Positions 23,701-34,543 are shown, counted from the first letter of the stretch. The stretch is DNA of 64,000 bases from Bimastos eiseni (GCA_959347315.1 OY365806.1:27628815-27692814), one strand, 5' to 3'. Made by a program: numbers and translations. The notes: generated from the letters alone by a model not told the origin.

Positions 23701-25985
23701 ATGCTTAGCTAGGTCAGTGCATTTTTTTAGAAAGAAGAGGAACAAGAGGTGTAGTAATGTTCGTGTGGGCGCATGAGCGTCAACCTTGTTATCACCTCCA
23801 GAAAAATATCATCTTTGGGGCAAGAAAATTTAGATAGTGCACCTAGTTATATGTTAATTGACATATACCAAAATGAAATGGGCTCAAAAATGCTACTCGA
23901 CAACCTATCTTCCACAGGACAGCAACAATCTAAGAGGATACAATCTGAAGCTGTATCATTAGAGGATTTCCAACCATATAATTGTGGGTCAGTGGAACAG
24001 GATAACAAACAGATATAGTTGCTACAGCAAACATCAACAGATTCAACACACAGAAAGAGAGACTGGTCAGTTGTCAGTCTTTGACTTCAATACTGGTGAA
24101 AACATATGGAAACATTTGGATATGCAACATTCAATCAGTCAACTGCCTCTCAGAATAACATCTCTTTCTGACCTTCCAAGCAGCAAAATTATTTTAAACA
24201 GTAAAAATAATAACAACATAATTATAGACACTAAAACCTGAAACAGCTTACCTAGTCAATTAACTGTAAGTATAGCTTCAACTGCCAAATTCTTACTTAA
24301 GAGTCAATTAATCATAAGTATAACTTTAACTAAACAAATTCAATAACGACAACTACAAAATCTAGACCTGCCTTATGCTCCATACATTAAACATGCATCA
24401 AACAATGATTGCTAATCAGCCAGTGTATTTACAATGTGAATACACCACCAAGTGACATCAGAAATAATTAACTGAGCACTCTTACTCACTTACCGAATAT
24501 GCTGCAGAAACGTTCCATTAGGATCCAATACCAGTTCATAAATGTTTTAGAACAGAAAAAACAACAAAATGAACACATTAGCAGGAAGTTAAAATGAACT
24601 ATGAAGAACAAACTACAAATAAAAGGTATTGATAAATACATACATAGACTTTTTAGCAGAAGTTCCTATTCATCTCTAACAGAAGCAACAGATTCTAATA
24701 TCTAAGGCACATTTACAGGGACTAAGCCAACCAACTTCAGCAGTCATCGCAATGCAGATGACAATTGACCCTCTGCCAACCAGTCAGTCTGTGGCTTCAA
24801 TACTGGTGAAAACATATTCCTTTTCCTTAACTCATTTGTCATTCCATCTCAAAGCAATCAAATCGAGAAACATTCCAACCAGACCATCTTAGAATTTCAT
24901 GAGGAATGGTAAATTTGTCAGCAAACATGGATTAGGAAGCAATGCAAAGTATCAGTTCTTACTGTTGCATGATGCTTAAGATATGACAATTTTTGGATGA
25001 AATAGTGACAACTCACATCGACTTAATTCTGAGGCATTTTTAATTGCTACTATTCAGGATGTTTTAGATACAATACAACTGTCAGATTTTGGGTACTAGC
25101 TCTTTGTTGGACTACCACATTTTACAAACTGAGGTAATATCATCGACTTCTGAAAAGTTTGTTTTGGGAACTATTGGTTGATTTGAAATGAAATTGCTCC
25201 AGATATTCTGCACTAAACATCAAATTGATATTTTATAACCTCCTTTTGCCTCAACCCTATAAAAATGCAATTACAATTTATGAAAACTAAAATCCCAAGT
25301 TATTCATATATATACCTAACCTAAGCACAGCCCACCATAACATACCCTCTGTTGCCTTCTTTCTCTGGTCTCCTGGCAACTACATTTTGCTATTCACTTG
25401 TAATTGTAATATCAAAATTCCTAAGTGTCACTCAAAGTTCAGCTAATGATGCCAGTTCATTTATGCACAGCAATGCACTGTGTGAGAGGGTTTCCTGAGA
25501 CCATTATGAGAATGCCTGCATTCATTTGGGCAAGCCCTCTAACCATACGCAGCGCTCGTTAATAAGTTGGAGTCCTGAGCTTGGTTTTTAAGAGTAGCGA
25601 CTTAAAAATCCTCGATCTTACTATTATGTCTACACGCATGGCATTTCGTCGTTTCATGCTAAGCCCATTGCAATAAATCGTCTATTAACATATTTCGATA
25701 AATTACTAATACAAATAGCATCTCAGTATGAATTAGTACCGATATTAATACAGTGGCAAAGTCAAATAATAAAGACGTTTAATTGCAAAGTTTCAGGTAG
25801 ACCGACCTGTATTAGTTACTACAGGGCTGGGGAGCCGATCGGCATAATGAGTGCAAATCGTCACATCTCACACGGCAAAACGAGATTCATTATGCTACTA
25901 ATTGAATTGTAACTTACCTCAGAATTGTAAACAATAATGTAAACAATAACAATAACTAAGAATTCAATTAATGTTTACCTGCCAT
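5796..25985 (-). CDS. SEPT7: Septin, SEPT7 group (complete, 13 coding exons)
   Basis: GTP-binding cytoskeletal protein that assembles into septin filaments. Coding exons in transcript order: 25985-25979, 21626-21247, 15901-15604, 12434-12328, 11871-11771, 10709-10575, 10054-9937, 9481-9389, 9123-9027, 8637-8586, 7283-7164, 6812-6677, 6011-5796. All junctions are GT-AG and in phase; total 1860 nt, 619 residues. The GTPase domain shows the P-loop GESGLGKS (about residues 229-236), DTPG (285-288) and AKSD in place of the common AKAD (366-369). The septin-unique stretch containing NVHYENFR and a C-terminal coiled coil (exons 12-13) follow. The segment [12 protein letters not shown] is typical of the SEPT7 group. 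The roughly 205 residues before it, Ser-rich and basic, make the protein much longer than human SEPT7 (about 437). Identity is very secure; the N-terminal exons rest on phase and splice sites. Confidence 0.93.
7731..7862 (+). mobile_element. tRNA-derived SINE, copy 1 (septin intron 11)
   Basis: Has a tRNA-like head with an A-box region (TTGGCTAGAGCG) and B box GGATTCGATCC. A body ends in TTCGTGCACAATTGCTCTGC followed by A-rich DNA. The same head and body occur at 62872-63021, which shows a dispersed family. Confidence 0.75.
10810..11703 (+). mobile_element. 5'-truncated L2/CR1-like LINE (septin intron 5)
   Basis: Encodes the C-terminal end of a non-LTR reverse transcriptase protein in broken frames. 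Seen are [37 protein letters not shown], and near the end [11 protein letters not shown]. At least one frameshift lies near 11330, where homology moves to the overlapping frame, and a stop lies near 11461. It ends in GCGCTATATATTATATAAAT and a (TGAA)n tail. It is in antisense orientation to the septin gene. Confidence 0.85.
11881..11907. repeat. (CAAT)n microsatellite
   Basis: About six CAAT units, directly upstream (in transcript sense) of septin exon 5. Confidence 0.9.
12328..12434 (-). other. Septin exon 4 with the P-loop (G1)
   Basis: Starts inside the Gly codon shared with exon 3 and encodes E-S-G-L-G-K-S-T followed by [11 protein letters not shown], the nucleotide-binding loop and following helix of septins. 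Acceptor TTTGTAG, donor GTACAA. Confidence 0.95.
13735..13945. repeat. Degenerate tandem repeat with TATAAATGCACTTTCT core
   Basis: Many imperfect copies of a roughly 20-28 bp unit built on TATAAATGCACTTT in septin intron 3. No coding sense. Confidence 0.7.
14798..15250 (+). mobile_element. Decayed LINE C-terminal fragment (septin intron 3)
   Basis: Translation with frameshifts gives LINE-like pieces: a segment ending H-Q-G-Q-V-N, then an A-P-K-E-type block near 15085, and S-F-K-K-S-F-K-T near 15150 (compare the usual F-K-x-x-L-K-T-x-L-F end). The stretch at 15208-15262 resembles 49214-49260, suggesting the same family. Confidence 0.42.
17196..17598. mobile_element. hAT-like MITE, TAGGGATGAACC family, copy A (septin intron 2)
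   Basis: Terminal inverted repeats TAGGGATGAACC and (reverse complement of the right end) TAAGGATGAACC, flanked by the perfect 8-bp duplication CAGGAAAT at 17188-17195 and 17599-17606. It is 403 bp, contains repeated CTCGG motifs and no open frame. Two related copies lie at 30955-31370 and 47727-48170. Confidence 0.88.
19686..19790 (-). repeat. (TAA)n tract with GCGCCAAGC segment, LINE/SINE-like 3' end
   Basis: A (TAA/TAG)n microsatellite is joined to TATAGCGCCAAGC and a GGTGCTTTACACGAG segment. This layout is shared with 2148-2250 and 42225-42327 and fits the 3' end of a minus-oriented retroelement. Confidence 0.45.
20505..20800 (-). mobile_element. LINE C-terminal fragment with GCGCCCAC tail (septin intron 2)
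   Basis: On the minus strand the translation [14 protein letters not shown] followed by an Arg/Lys-rich stretch resembles the 3' region of RTE/L2-like reverse transcriptase proteins. It is followed by a non-coding tail (20512-20578) also found at 36352-36440, 36767-36842 and 55279-55352. Confidence 0.5.
21247..21626 (-). other. Septin exon 2: Ser-rich N-terminal extension
   Basis: Encodes most of the first 129 residues: a basic start (M-A-V-M-Y-R-G-P-K), a run of five serines, an R-Q-R-S-A-S motif and a second Ser/Thr/Ala-rich stretch. It is predicted to be disordered and is absent from short SEPT7 forms. It is 380 nt and joins the 7-nt coding part of exon 1 (ATGGCA|G) in phase. An alternative promoter before exon 3 could skip it, since exon 3 has an in-frame Met (MAARKYEPF). 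Confidence 0.75.
22713..22783. mobile_element. Tiny palindromic MITE with TTAA ends, copy 1
   Basis: 71 bp with ends TTAACCCTTTAACGACTAGC and, inverted, TTAACCCTTTAATGGCCAGC. TTAA flanks and a CCCTTT start are the hallmarks of piggyBac-type elements. A related copy is at 32352-32420. Confidence 0.6.
23150..23480 (+). mobile_element. Decayed LINE reverse transcriptase fragment (septin intron 1)
   Basis: Plus-strand translation gives [20 protein letters not shown], matching the block S-x-x-L-S-R-L-x-Y-x-L-P-A-W that is common in CR1/L2/Jockey-type proteins. In-frame stops follow, so it is dead. Confidence 0.45.
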
Positions 25986-26036
25986 CGTTCCTTATTCGCT
26001 CACCGTTCACCACCGTCTACTAAGCTTACACTATCA

Positions 26037-26048
26037 TGCGCATGCGCA
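26037..26048. promoter_or_regulatory. NRF-1 type palindrome TGCGCATGCGCA upstream of the septin start
   Basis: A perfect match to the established NRF-1 consensus YGCGCAYGCGCR, about 50 bp upstream of the septin ATG (25985-25983). This position suits a core promoter or 5' UTR site of a TATA-less housekeeping gene. Binding is inferred from sequence only. Confidence 0.55.
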
Positions 26049-27150
26049 TCCATGAAGTATGGTAGAACAGTAAATAAGTAAGATTAGTGAGTACGCAAAA
26101 GGCAGTTTAAGGCAAGGCAAATGAGAAAGGGTAACCGGTTTCTAACAGTTAAAATATAATGGCATCCGTAATGTAATTTTTTAACTCTCTATCTAACCAT
26201 CAGCCATTGACGCTTTATGAAGGTAAATAAAAAACTTTTTCACTATTCTACAGAAATTCGGAACACCAGTGGTAATTTTTATTCACATAAACGTCGCAAA
26301 GACAACCACACTACTAGCCACCCATTTGGTTCGAAATTACATTGCCTGCGAGTCACCCACTCCATCATGACCAACCTGTTTCAATGTATTCACTGCAAAA
26401 GAATGTGCAGCAAGCCAAGCTCAGGACTCCAATATGCATTAATTAAATTAATGTTTCATTATATAATATTGCCTATTGTATGAGTACGTACTTATCTTAC
26501 AGTACTTTGTACACATTTTATTTCAGTCTTCAGATATAAAGTTAAACGTATAACTTCAAGATAAGCTGTAGAATTGTATGCTTACCAACAGGGAGTTATG
26601 AAGGGAGGAAATAAGAGGAAATAAGAAAAGGAAAAAGAAATGCTTACTGCAAAAAGAAGTCTCATCGAGTCCATCTATAGAATTTGATACAGAGTAAACT
26701 GCTGAAAACGTCTTCCCAGACGAGAGAACACCCAAAGAAGATGAAAATTATAACAACCAACAGAAAATGACATATGATGGAAGTGTAGATCAAGGAAACA
26801 GAACCATGGATTTGGCAGATACAAATAATATAATTGTTACAGATATGGAGTGAAATAAAATGCTTGACATTGGATTAACTCTACAGAGTTTCCCTCTTAA
26901 ACAAGGCTAGAAAATATGCATCCAAATGCTAAAACCATTCAAAGAATGGCAAAGATCAAGTCTGTGATCTGGAAGGAAAAGTTTTAGCAATATCCAATGG
27001 TCAGAAGTTTATTACACACATGCAACTTCTAGAGTATACAAAGATATCTTTGGAATCAGCAGACCGAATATAGTAAGGTTAACTGATACAAAGTCTTGTT
27101 TAAAATTAGCCCATTTTAATGATTTTATGATTGGTAACATATCATATTTG

Positions 27151-27748
27151 TGAAGCGGGGGTCAAAACCCATCACTTGCCGTTTTTGACTTTTTTTTTAT
27201 TAAATCGTATTTTACAATGCATCTGCTTCAAAATCCTTTTAACAGAATTGAAATAGCTTTTATCTAACCTAAGTTATACTCGTTATAGTATTTCATTAGT
27301 ATAATCTTAACAACTGAGAAAATCGAAGTCAAAGTTTCAGAATATTTGTGTCATCAAATATCTTATCAACCATTACGTGATTACTCCGCAACTCTGCTGG
27401 GCAATAAAATGTTATATTCTGTATCAGATAAAGCACGTGGCATCAAAATCTCTTGCTACTTTGCAAATAATGGCAGGTGGCTAATAAATCTTGGTCATTC
27501 ACCATTGAAAACATGCATATTTTAGCAATGCAAATCTAGACACCATATGCATTAAAAGTTATTTTTCTCCAACTAAATATTTGAATTCAACGTTTTTTTA
27601 TTTCAGACATTCAAAGTAGACATATTTATTTATAAAAAATATACCATACACGATTTTCTGTGTTTTTGACCCCACTCACCTATTTCAGCCTTTGTCTCAA
27701 TAGCTAGGAGCCGACAAACGGCGGGTTTTGACCCCCCTCCCCACCTCA
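27151..27748. mobile_element. TIR element with GGGGGTCAAAACCC ends
   Basis: The left end TGAAGCGGGGGTCAAAACCC is mirrored by a right end that reads, in reverse complement, TGAGGTGGGG then AGGGGGGTCAAAACCC. Candidate 8-bp flanks CATATTTG and CATTTTGG agree at 6 of 8 positions. No transposase; non-autonomous. Superfamily uncertain. Confidence 0.55.
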
Positions 27749-29369
27749 CATTTTGGTATTTTAGTGTTAGCTTTGAACAAGGTGTTTGGGATTCTTTGAG
27801 ACTTCATCGAATTAGCTTTTAATTGCAGTGAAAAGAAAGCTGCAGTCTATAAACGACTGCAGATCAAGCATTAACACGAAATATAGCATAAAATTCTATA
27901 AAGGATTTATGCACAAAATGTACCTACTTTGGATCCCTCTCCATCTTCCTGTGCACGAGTCTCTACTAAAATGGAGCATGTGGTACAGAATACATTACCC
28001 TACTACATGTAACTGTTCCACTGGGTTGGGCACCAGGTAGTTTGATGCTGCTGACTCACTGGAGTTGGTGCTCAACCAACAGACTGTACTGAAAAAACTG
28101 CATGTACCAAATTCCCATGTCTCATTAGGTATAGCCACCCTATCTGTGATGAGCATATGCCCTAACCCGGGTGTCCCCTCTGCTGCCTCTTCGCAGATGT
28201 TCAGTTAGTATGACCCTAAATTTATGGTGATAAACAACAAATTCTGGTTTGTATTCACTGCATTTGCGATGCATAGAGAGCAGATAATGATCACCTACTG
28301 ACCAATCTTGTATTGCTTCCTTGTCTGAAATTCTGTGTCAAATTCATGACCCCTCTGACTTTCAAATGACCTAGCTATAAAGCGATGTTAGGAAAAGGCT
28401 GGCCTGGCAATGACTGTCATAATTCAAGTGACATGGCCATAACGATTTGACACAGGAAAATAATTCGAATGTACACCAAAATCATGAATTGGATGGCACC
28501 TAAATTCCATCAAATGATAGGCTACATCGAGATCTGTTGTGATTACTCCTCCACTATTAATACTGGATGATGGAAAGTGCTACAAATACCATTTTAGTAC
28601 TCGGATTGTCTTCCTAATTCCACAGAACTTGGTTACTATGGTACGACTGTAATCATCATGATCCAGATTTTCCCTTAGCTAATACTTCAGCATTAAAGGT
28701 GTTTCTTTATTCCCGGGGTTTCCGTGCTGAGAGTGTATCTGAATAGATATTCTGTGATAGGCGCTGCGTAAATCTAAAGATACAATTCCAAGATAGCAGT
28801 CATCAATTGTATGAGGTTCAATCAAGTTAGGCCTTTGCTTTCAACCTTTCTATTAATAATTCTTTGACCACCTTTGGCTGAAAGCTTATATAACACTCTC
28901 TACAAATAAAACTTCAGTACCTAATTCTCATGATTTTTACACTGTTAAGCGGTTTGTTCCTTTAAAGGAGAAGTTTTCTGGGCGGTCAGTTGTGCGATGA
29001 ACTGCTTGTCAATCAAACCTCAATTCATTGAGTGGGGCTACAGTCAAGAAGTGTTCATGTCCGCCGCCGGTCAATTCCTTTCAATTGAAATCCCTGCATG
29101 CCTCAGAATGGGGCTGGCATCGTCTGTCTGTCTGTCTGTTTGTCTCTACATATACCTATCCTGTAGGCCTAAACACACGCGCACAGCGGCAGCACAGATG
29201 TAGTGGGATGAGGCCCCAATGCGGGTTTGATTAGAGACGAATTGAGGAGGTGCGTTGAATAATGTCTAGACCAGCACAGGAAGGACTAAGTACTTAGTAG
29301 CCTAAATATACCTTATCCTATAGCTGTATGGGAACAACTCGAGAAAATTTCACATCCCTCGTTTTACCT

Positions 29370-29530
29370 CAACCTTGATTCTTCGTTCACCGACACCTGC
29401 ACTGCTAATTCTCATTTCCTCGACCTAGACATCACCTTTTACCAAAACCGTATCTTCTCCGTACGTTTTATGATTCGTTCAGTGTTCTTTTCATCCGCAC
29501 ATAGGACTCACAAGGGTTTGACTTCAGGCT
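29370..29530 (+). mobile_element. Possible retroelement RT fragment
   Basis: A plus-strand frame gives H-F-L-D-L-D-I-T-F-Y-Q-N-R-I-F-S-V-R-F, like the F-L-D-L-x-I block seen in Penelope-type and related reverse transcriptases, with no intact extension. Weak. Confidence 0.28.
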
Positions 29531-29619
29531 GATTTAAGTTACGTAATAACGACAGACATGCATGTAAGTCAGAAATAGACTGAAAAGAATACTAGATGAA
29601 TTCGATCAAACGCCGCATA

Positions 29620-29920
29620 TATATATATATATTCACATATATAGAATATATGCGTATATATATACATATATACAGTGAGAGAGCGAGAGAGATCTGCTTA
29701 GTGTAGTCGGCGTGACCCCTAGGTAATAAATGCTCAGGTCCGAGCATATAGAGAGCCTCATCTATGCAGCCCTATTCAGAGAGCCCAGCTCTGAATAGAC
29801 ACATCAACCGATTGACCAGTGTATATTTATATATACGTATATACATATATGTATATATATATACGTATATATATATATATGTATGTATATATATATATAT
29901 AATCTGTACTGTGCTATACA
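29620..29920. repeat. TA/CA-rich microsatellites
   Basis: Two TATATA-rich tracts (about 29620-29672 and 29823-29902). Open frames across the second tract on both strands are artefacts. Confidence 0.9.
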
Positions 29921-30595
29921 TAGGGGATGAAATTATAATATTATATCTGTTCCACAACGAACACAGGCACGAAGGCATATGAGTGATATATCAAGTACAG
30001 GTGTGTAGATTCATATAATTATAGGGACTACTATGAAGCACATCATTGTTTCAATTGTTATTTCCAGGGAATTGCATTCCCTCAGCTGTCTACTTGACCC
30101 ATTTGAGCCTATTCAGATAGACTGACCACAGCAGTCCATTTGGTTAAGATTGTACCCCAGGAGGATGAGATGCTTTGGGGTGATCTGATTGGTAGCAGCA
30201 GGCGGCAGGTATTCATTAGACCACGCCTCTCAAACCTTGGGCTTTAAACATTCTCTTGAGCCAAATGACTAAAAACAGTTGTAAGAAATGAAAAGTTAAT
30301 ATAGAAACAAAACCAAGTTTTTTTAAAATAGTTAATTATGTTTATCATTCACTGCTCTCATCTCTGTGTCAAACAATCTTGTATTCCTGGATCAAGTTTC
30401 ATGCTATCTAGGCCTTGGGTGCAATGATAGTTACTTGAGTAAATACCAAGTCATGGCCATCGACAACTATTTACACATCAACTGGCCTCAATACATACAT
30501 TCAGTCCCAAAATGAAAAAAACTGGTGACAAAATCTAAGTTGTGAATCCATTTTCTAAAGAAATTCTTCGTTAATTTCAGCAAATATATTCAGTT

Positions 30596-33500
30596 CTACT
30601 GAGGTTTCAGACACTGCTTCAGCAGTTCCAAGAGATGCGTGTTTTCAAGGGCAGCTGCAACTCTTTCCTTGTCAGCCAGTTGTTTGTTTACTATAAAACA
30701 AAAGACCAACCTAACAGTGAAATCCACTAAGGACAGCTTGTAAAAACAACATTCTCAAACAGCAGTAACTGGTTAACAAGGCATACAATTATGTAGTGCA
30801 AATCAGTTAAAATGAAAGACCAGTATAAGCATTTAGTATTAGCTGAATTTTAAATTAACGATTAGGCGACAACAGTAATCACAGTACGACAGCAAGAAAT
30901 GCGTCATGGCTGTATGATAGTAGTGCACATGTCTATGATGCTGCACAAAATTAGTAGGGATGAAACGAGTTTGAATTTCCTGCCCAACACAAGTACCGAG
31001 TTTTACGAGCTGAATATTGCCAAGTCCGAGGCTCGAATATTTAAAATATCTCATTCTCTGGAATGTTTAGATTGGCAGTTTGCACAACTTAAATTAATTA
31101 TTTAGTTTTGCCTTAGTTAACAACATGAAGTAGTAACTTGTAAGCACCAACAGTAGCACGATTTGTGTTCTTAGTTGGGTTGATTGTCGTTTTGTAAATA
31201 AAAATAATAGTATTTGTACTTGTAGTTACGTCGATTGTCGTTTTGTAAATAAAAAAATTAGATTTTTTCAAAACATAAATATGGAAAGCTTAATTCTCAG
31301 GCCAATTGTTTGCCCGAGTAATGCCGAGTACCAAGAAAATTGGACCGAACCGAGTATTGGTTCATCCTTAAACATTGGTCTAGGATTTTCTGTTCTCAAC
31401 ACCTAGCAACTCATCTGTTTTGTCATTCATGACCTTTGCTGATAAGAAATTAATGAATAAGAATAAATAAGAATAATAAATGAAGTAAAAGCTACATAAA
31501 TGTCTATGAAGCAAAGCATTATTGCAACAATCACAATTGACATCAAATTATATTAACTTTCTTTCAATATCGTCTAAATAAACTCATCTCGCACTTTCCC
31601 ATACGAATATTTCATATAAAGAAGACTCACTTGCAAATTCAGAAGCATGTGTTCCAGGTGTAATTCTCACATCAACCTACATTAAAACACAACAAGAACC
31701 CTATCACTAAAAACTAGAATATCACTAAAGGTGAACGAATCTTTACTCATTAGAGTATCTTTGAGTCCATTATATTACTTTATTCATGTTGACCCTATCC
31801 CACCATAAAAAATGTTATGTCGTCCTGTAAATAGATTTGTCTGTAAGCCGCACGATCGTCATAAAAACATCAACTGAGTATGATCCCTATCCAACCTAGC
31901 CTAACTGCTAGGTTATCTCAAGATTGCACTTTGACAATGTGCTGTACTGGTTTTCCAGTCACTTTCAGTACACTCTTGTCATTAGAGTGTTAAGTAAAAA
32001 CCAATATATCTGAAACATTGCAAAAAATGTAGAGACAAAAAGATGAGACATTCACTGATGGCAACATAATTAAAATGAAGAAGCTGCCAAACCTTGAATC
32101 GTTGAGGCAGACACCACATTAGTTTGACATGGATACAGAGGCCAATCAGAGTGGCCATGCTACAGTGAGGAATTGTTGGAGTGAACTCTACTGTGACACG
32201 ACTGCCAGAATCATTCACCTATAACATCAAACACATACAACTGGTCAGAGACATTAAAACAGTTTTTTTTAATTACAAAAGTTAAACTGTGGAGGTGGAA
32301 AAAAAACAATTGCTTAGGTTCATGGAATTCAAAGTAACAGAAGATGTAGCTTTAACCCTTCAACGACCAGCCAGATTGATTTCCCATACATTTACTATGT
32401 GCTGGTCATTAAAGTGTTAATCTATCCAAGATATCTACAGATGAACTTAGCTGTTGAATCTCAGCCCCTCTCAAACACTAAGTGAGACCATCCAAGAGCA
32501 ACCAAAATAGTCAGCAGAGTACATCAGTATTGTTACTTCTAGAGCTGGAAATGATCAAACAACTTAATAATAATGATCAACGAAAACAGGTTGTGAAAAT
32601 ATTGGCCAAATCAAATTTGCTACATGCATCAGTTATCAACTTTACCAAAGTCTCAAGTACTGCTGGCAAATATGCTATGAATTTTGTCATTATAGATGAA
32701 TATCCAAATAACAAAACTATAGTATGCATCAAGTTCATGATGAACTGCATAACGTTGTTGAAACAATGATGATGGACCACAACACAGTGTCCAGTTAAGG
32801 CTCACCTGCACAAACTCCTATCTTCTCTCTCGATATTCTGACATTAAGACTTATCCAAGTATTTTACACCTTTGACAATGCAGTAGAGGTCATTTCACCA
32901 GTATTGAAGTCACAGATTCAGTGATTACTAATGCACAACTGCATCACTTGAGAAGCTATGGCCTGTGCAAACGGAGATGCCATGCAGCAGCACTCTCACA
33001 ATTATATGAAAGCAAATTCCTTTAGTCTATAGGATATGACCGAAACTAGTGCAAAGCCATATGCATTGGAGATCCAAATACATATCCTCAGTCCTGGTAG
33101 TCCTGGTGGTAGTGTGACTGTTTAATTAACTTCAAGAATTAGGTTCCAGTTTTTAAAGCGACTGGCATGCAGTCCATTTCAAAATCATCAACATTATTAG
33201 GCAGTTGCATAGTAACGGCTATTCGATTCTTTACACAGAATGAACTGAAGAACTAGACTGCATTTTACAAAAAGTCAGGCACCTCTACTTCTGCAGTGAA
33301 ACACATTCTGCACTCCTTTCTCCAATGTTAGTGAAATGATACCCAGGAAGAGATGACTCATCAGATGCACAACATGTGCCACAAATTCTAATCACTTCAC
33401 ATAATTGATGCAGCTTGGTTCAAACACTCTAATCATGATGTCATCTCTCCCTACAGACAGGAATCCATTGGTTCGATTTGTGCATGGCATGCCATTGGGA

Positions 33501-34543
33501 CTTCTGGTTTTCTGAGGATAGATCTTATGCTAAAGCCTAACTGTGATGAGGACATCCAACATCATATAGAATGGTGCAAGCAGAGCTTTTGCTAGGTACT
33601 GTATTTCAAATGCACTATATAATGCTCAGATACATACATACATGCATGCATTACCAATGAAAGCAAGCGCTATGCCTTTTACACAAAAAACTTTTCCATT
33701 TAAAATCTCAGACTGACCTTGACATGAGACTCCTCCACGACATTCAACTCCTCCAGTGTCAACGGATGCTCTGGATCCTTTATGATCCGTAAGAGGTGTA
33801 AACATAACCAGTCAAGAATCTCTAGCTCATCATCCTTATGATCGTTATTACTACCACTACTCGCAATTCATGACATGATTTCAGAGATTTTACAATGAAA
33901 TTTTGAAGCCAAAAATATCTAAAACATAACAACGTATGTAATAATAACTAAGGAAGCATATAATAATTCTTCTGGGTAGCCAGCCTGTTCAGTTACCTGT
34001 TAGTGAGTCAAAGGTCAATTGGTCCATAGAGTATTTATCAACTGACAAAGACTTCTATTTGGACTCTGTCACAAGGTGCATTTCAGCAGGTTCTGTGTAC
34101 ATGCCACTGATAATGGCATCACCTGAAATCACTCTCAACTGACACCTGACATCACTCTCAACTGACACCTGACATCACTCTCAACTGACACCTGACATCA
34201 CTCTCAACTGACACCTGACATCACTCTCAACTGACATCTGACATCACTCAACTGACACCTGACATCACTCTCAGCTGTCACCTGACATCACTCTCAACTG
34301 ACACCTAACATGCTATGATAACATTGCAATGTTCATTGCCATCAGAATAACGAGTCTATTATCCCAATACACTTTTTGTCCGATATATTGCTTGACAAAA
34401 TGCCTGTAATAAAGGATATCAAAGACTTCTCTTGAATCAATTTCATCTCTGACGTCATCATTCAACTCGCTGGCCGTTATATCTCGATCTGCCACTCGCT
34501 TGAAGATGGCAGGGTTAGCATTTTCCAAACTCTCCACTCCCAT
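30596..34543 (-). CDS. CIAO2B: CIAO2B / MIP18 / FAM96B: cytosolic Fe-S assembly targeting factor (complete)
   Basis: Subunit of the CIA targeting complex (with CIAO1 and MMS19), which delivers Fe-S clusters to nuclear and cytosolic apoproteins. Exons in transcript order: 34543-34420, 33797-33718, 32218-32093, 31676-31631, 30690-30596; 471 nt, 156 residues, close to the family's usual length. Visible family blocks are [44 protein letters not shown] with the conserved Cys, [15 protein letters not shown], and [16 protein letters not shown]. The start at 34543 gives M-G-V-E-S before L-E-N-A-N-P, as expected; an upstream in-frame ATG at 34585 is not needed. Introns 2-4 are GT-AG; intron 1 is AT-AC (separate entry). 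The gene is divergent from FHOD. Confidence 0.95.
30955..31370. mobile_element. hAT-like MITE, TAGGGATGAACC family, copy B (CIAO2B intron 4)
   Basis: 416 bp, inverted relative to copy A. Ends TAGGGATGAAACGAG and (inverted) TAAGGATGAACC; flanks AAAATTAG and AACATTGG agree at 6 of 8. It shares the interior CCAATTTT-TTGGTACTCGG segment and the TTGTTTACAAAACGAC-type tract with copy A. Confidence 0.8.
32352..32420. mobile_element. Tiny palindromic MITE with TTAA ends, copy 2 (CIAO2B intron 2)
   Basis: 69 bp, ends TTAACCCTTCAACGACCAGC and (inverted) TTAACACTTTAATGACCAGC, flanked by TTAA. Same family as 22713-22783. Confidence 0.6.
33798..34419 (-). other. U12-type AT-AC intron (CIAO2B intron 1)
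   Basis: The only junction restoring the conserved peptide ([15 protein letters not shown]) joins GTCTTTG to ACCTCTTACGG. The intron starts ATATCCTTT (34419-34411), matching the minor-spliceosome 5' site consensus RTATCCTTT, and ends TTTAC (33802-33798). A branch-site-like TTCTTGAC (33818-33811) sits with its A at 33812, 14 nt from the end; the U12 consensus is TTCCTTRAC. No GT-AG alternative keeps both frame and homology. The intron is 622 nt and holds the 23-bp minisatellite. Confidence 0.85.
34118..34312. repeat. 23-bp minisatellite inside the AT-AC intron
   Basis: About eight units of ACATCACTCTCAACTGACACCTG; one unit lacks CTC. It begins about 100 bp after the 5' splice site in transcript sense. 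Confidence 0.93.

Larger units (their letters stand above)
26050..30595. other. Intergenic region between septin promoter and CIAO2B 3' end
   Basis: No gene seen. It holds a TIR element (27151-27748), a possible retroelement fragment (29370-29530) and TA-rich microsatellites (about 29620-29920). Short open frames lack supporting features. Confidence 0.6.

Noticed and set aside
29070..29092. Match to the small-subunit rRNA motif GTCAATTCCTTT
   Set aside because: Only about a dozen bases match and the flanks are not rRNA; chance.
34118..34312. CRISPR-like array (also 48373-48508 and 50183-50552)
   Set aside because: Units are head-to-tail with no spacers, in a eukaryotic genome; these are minisatellites.
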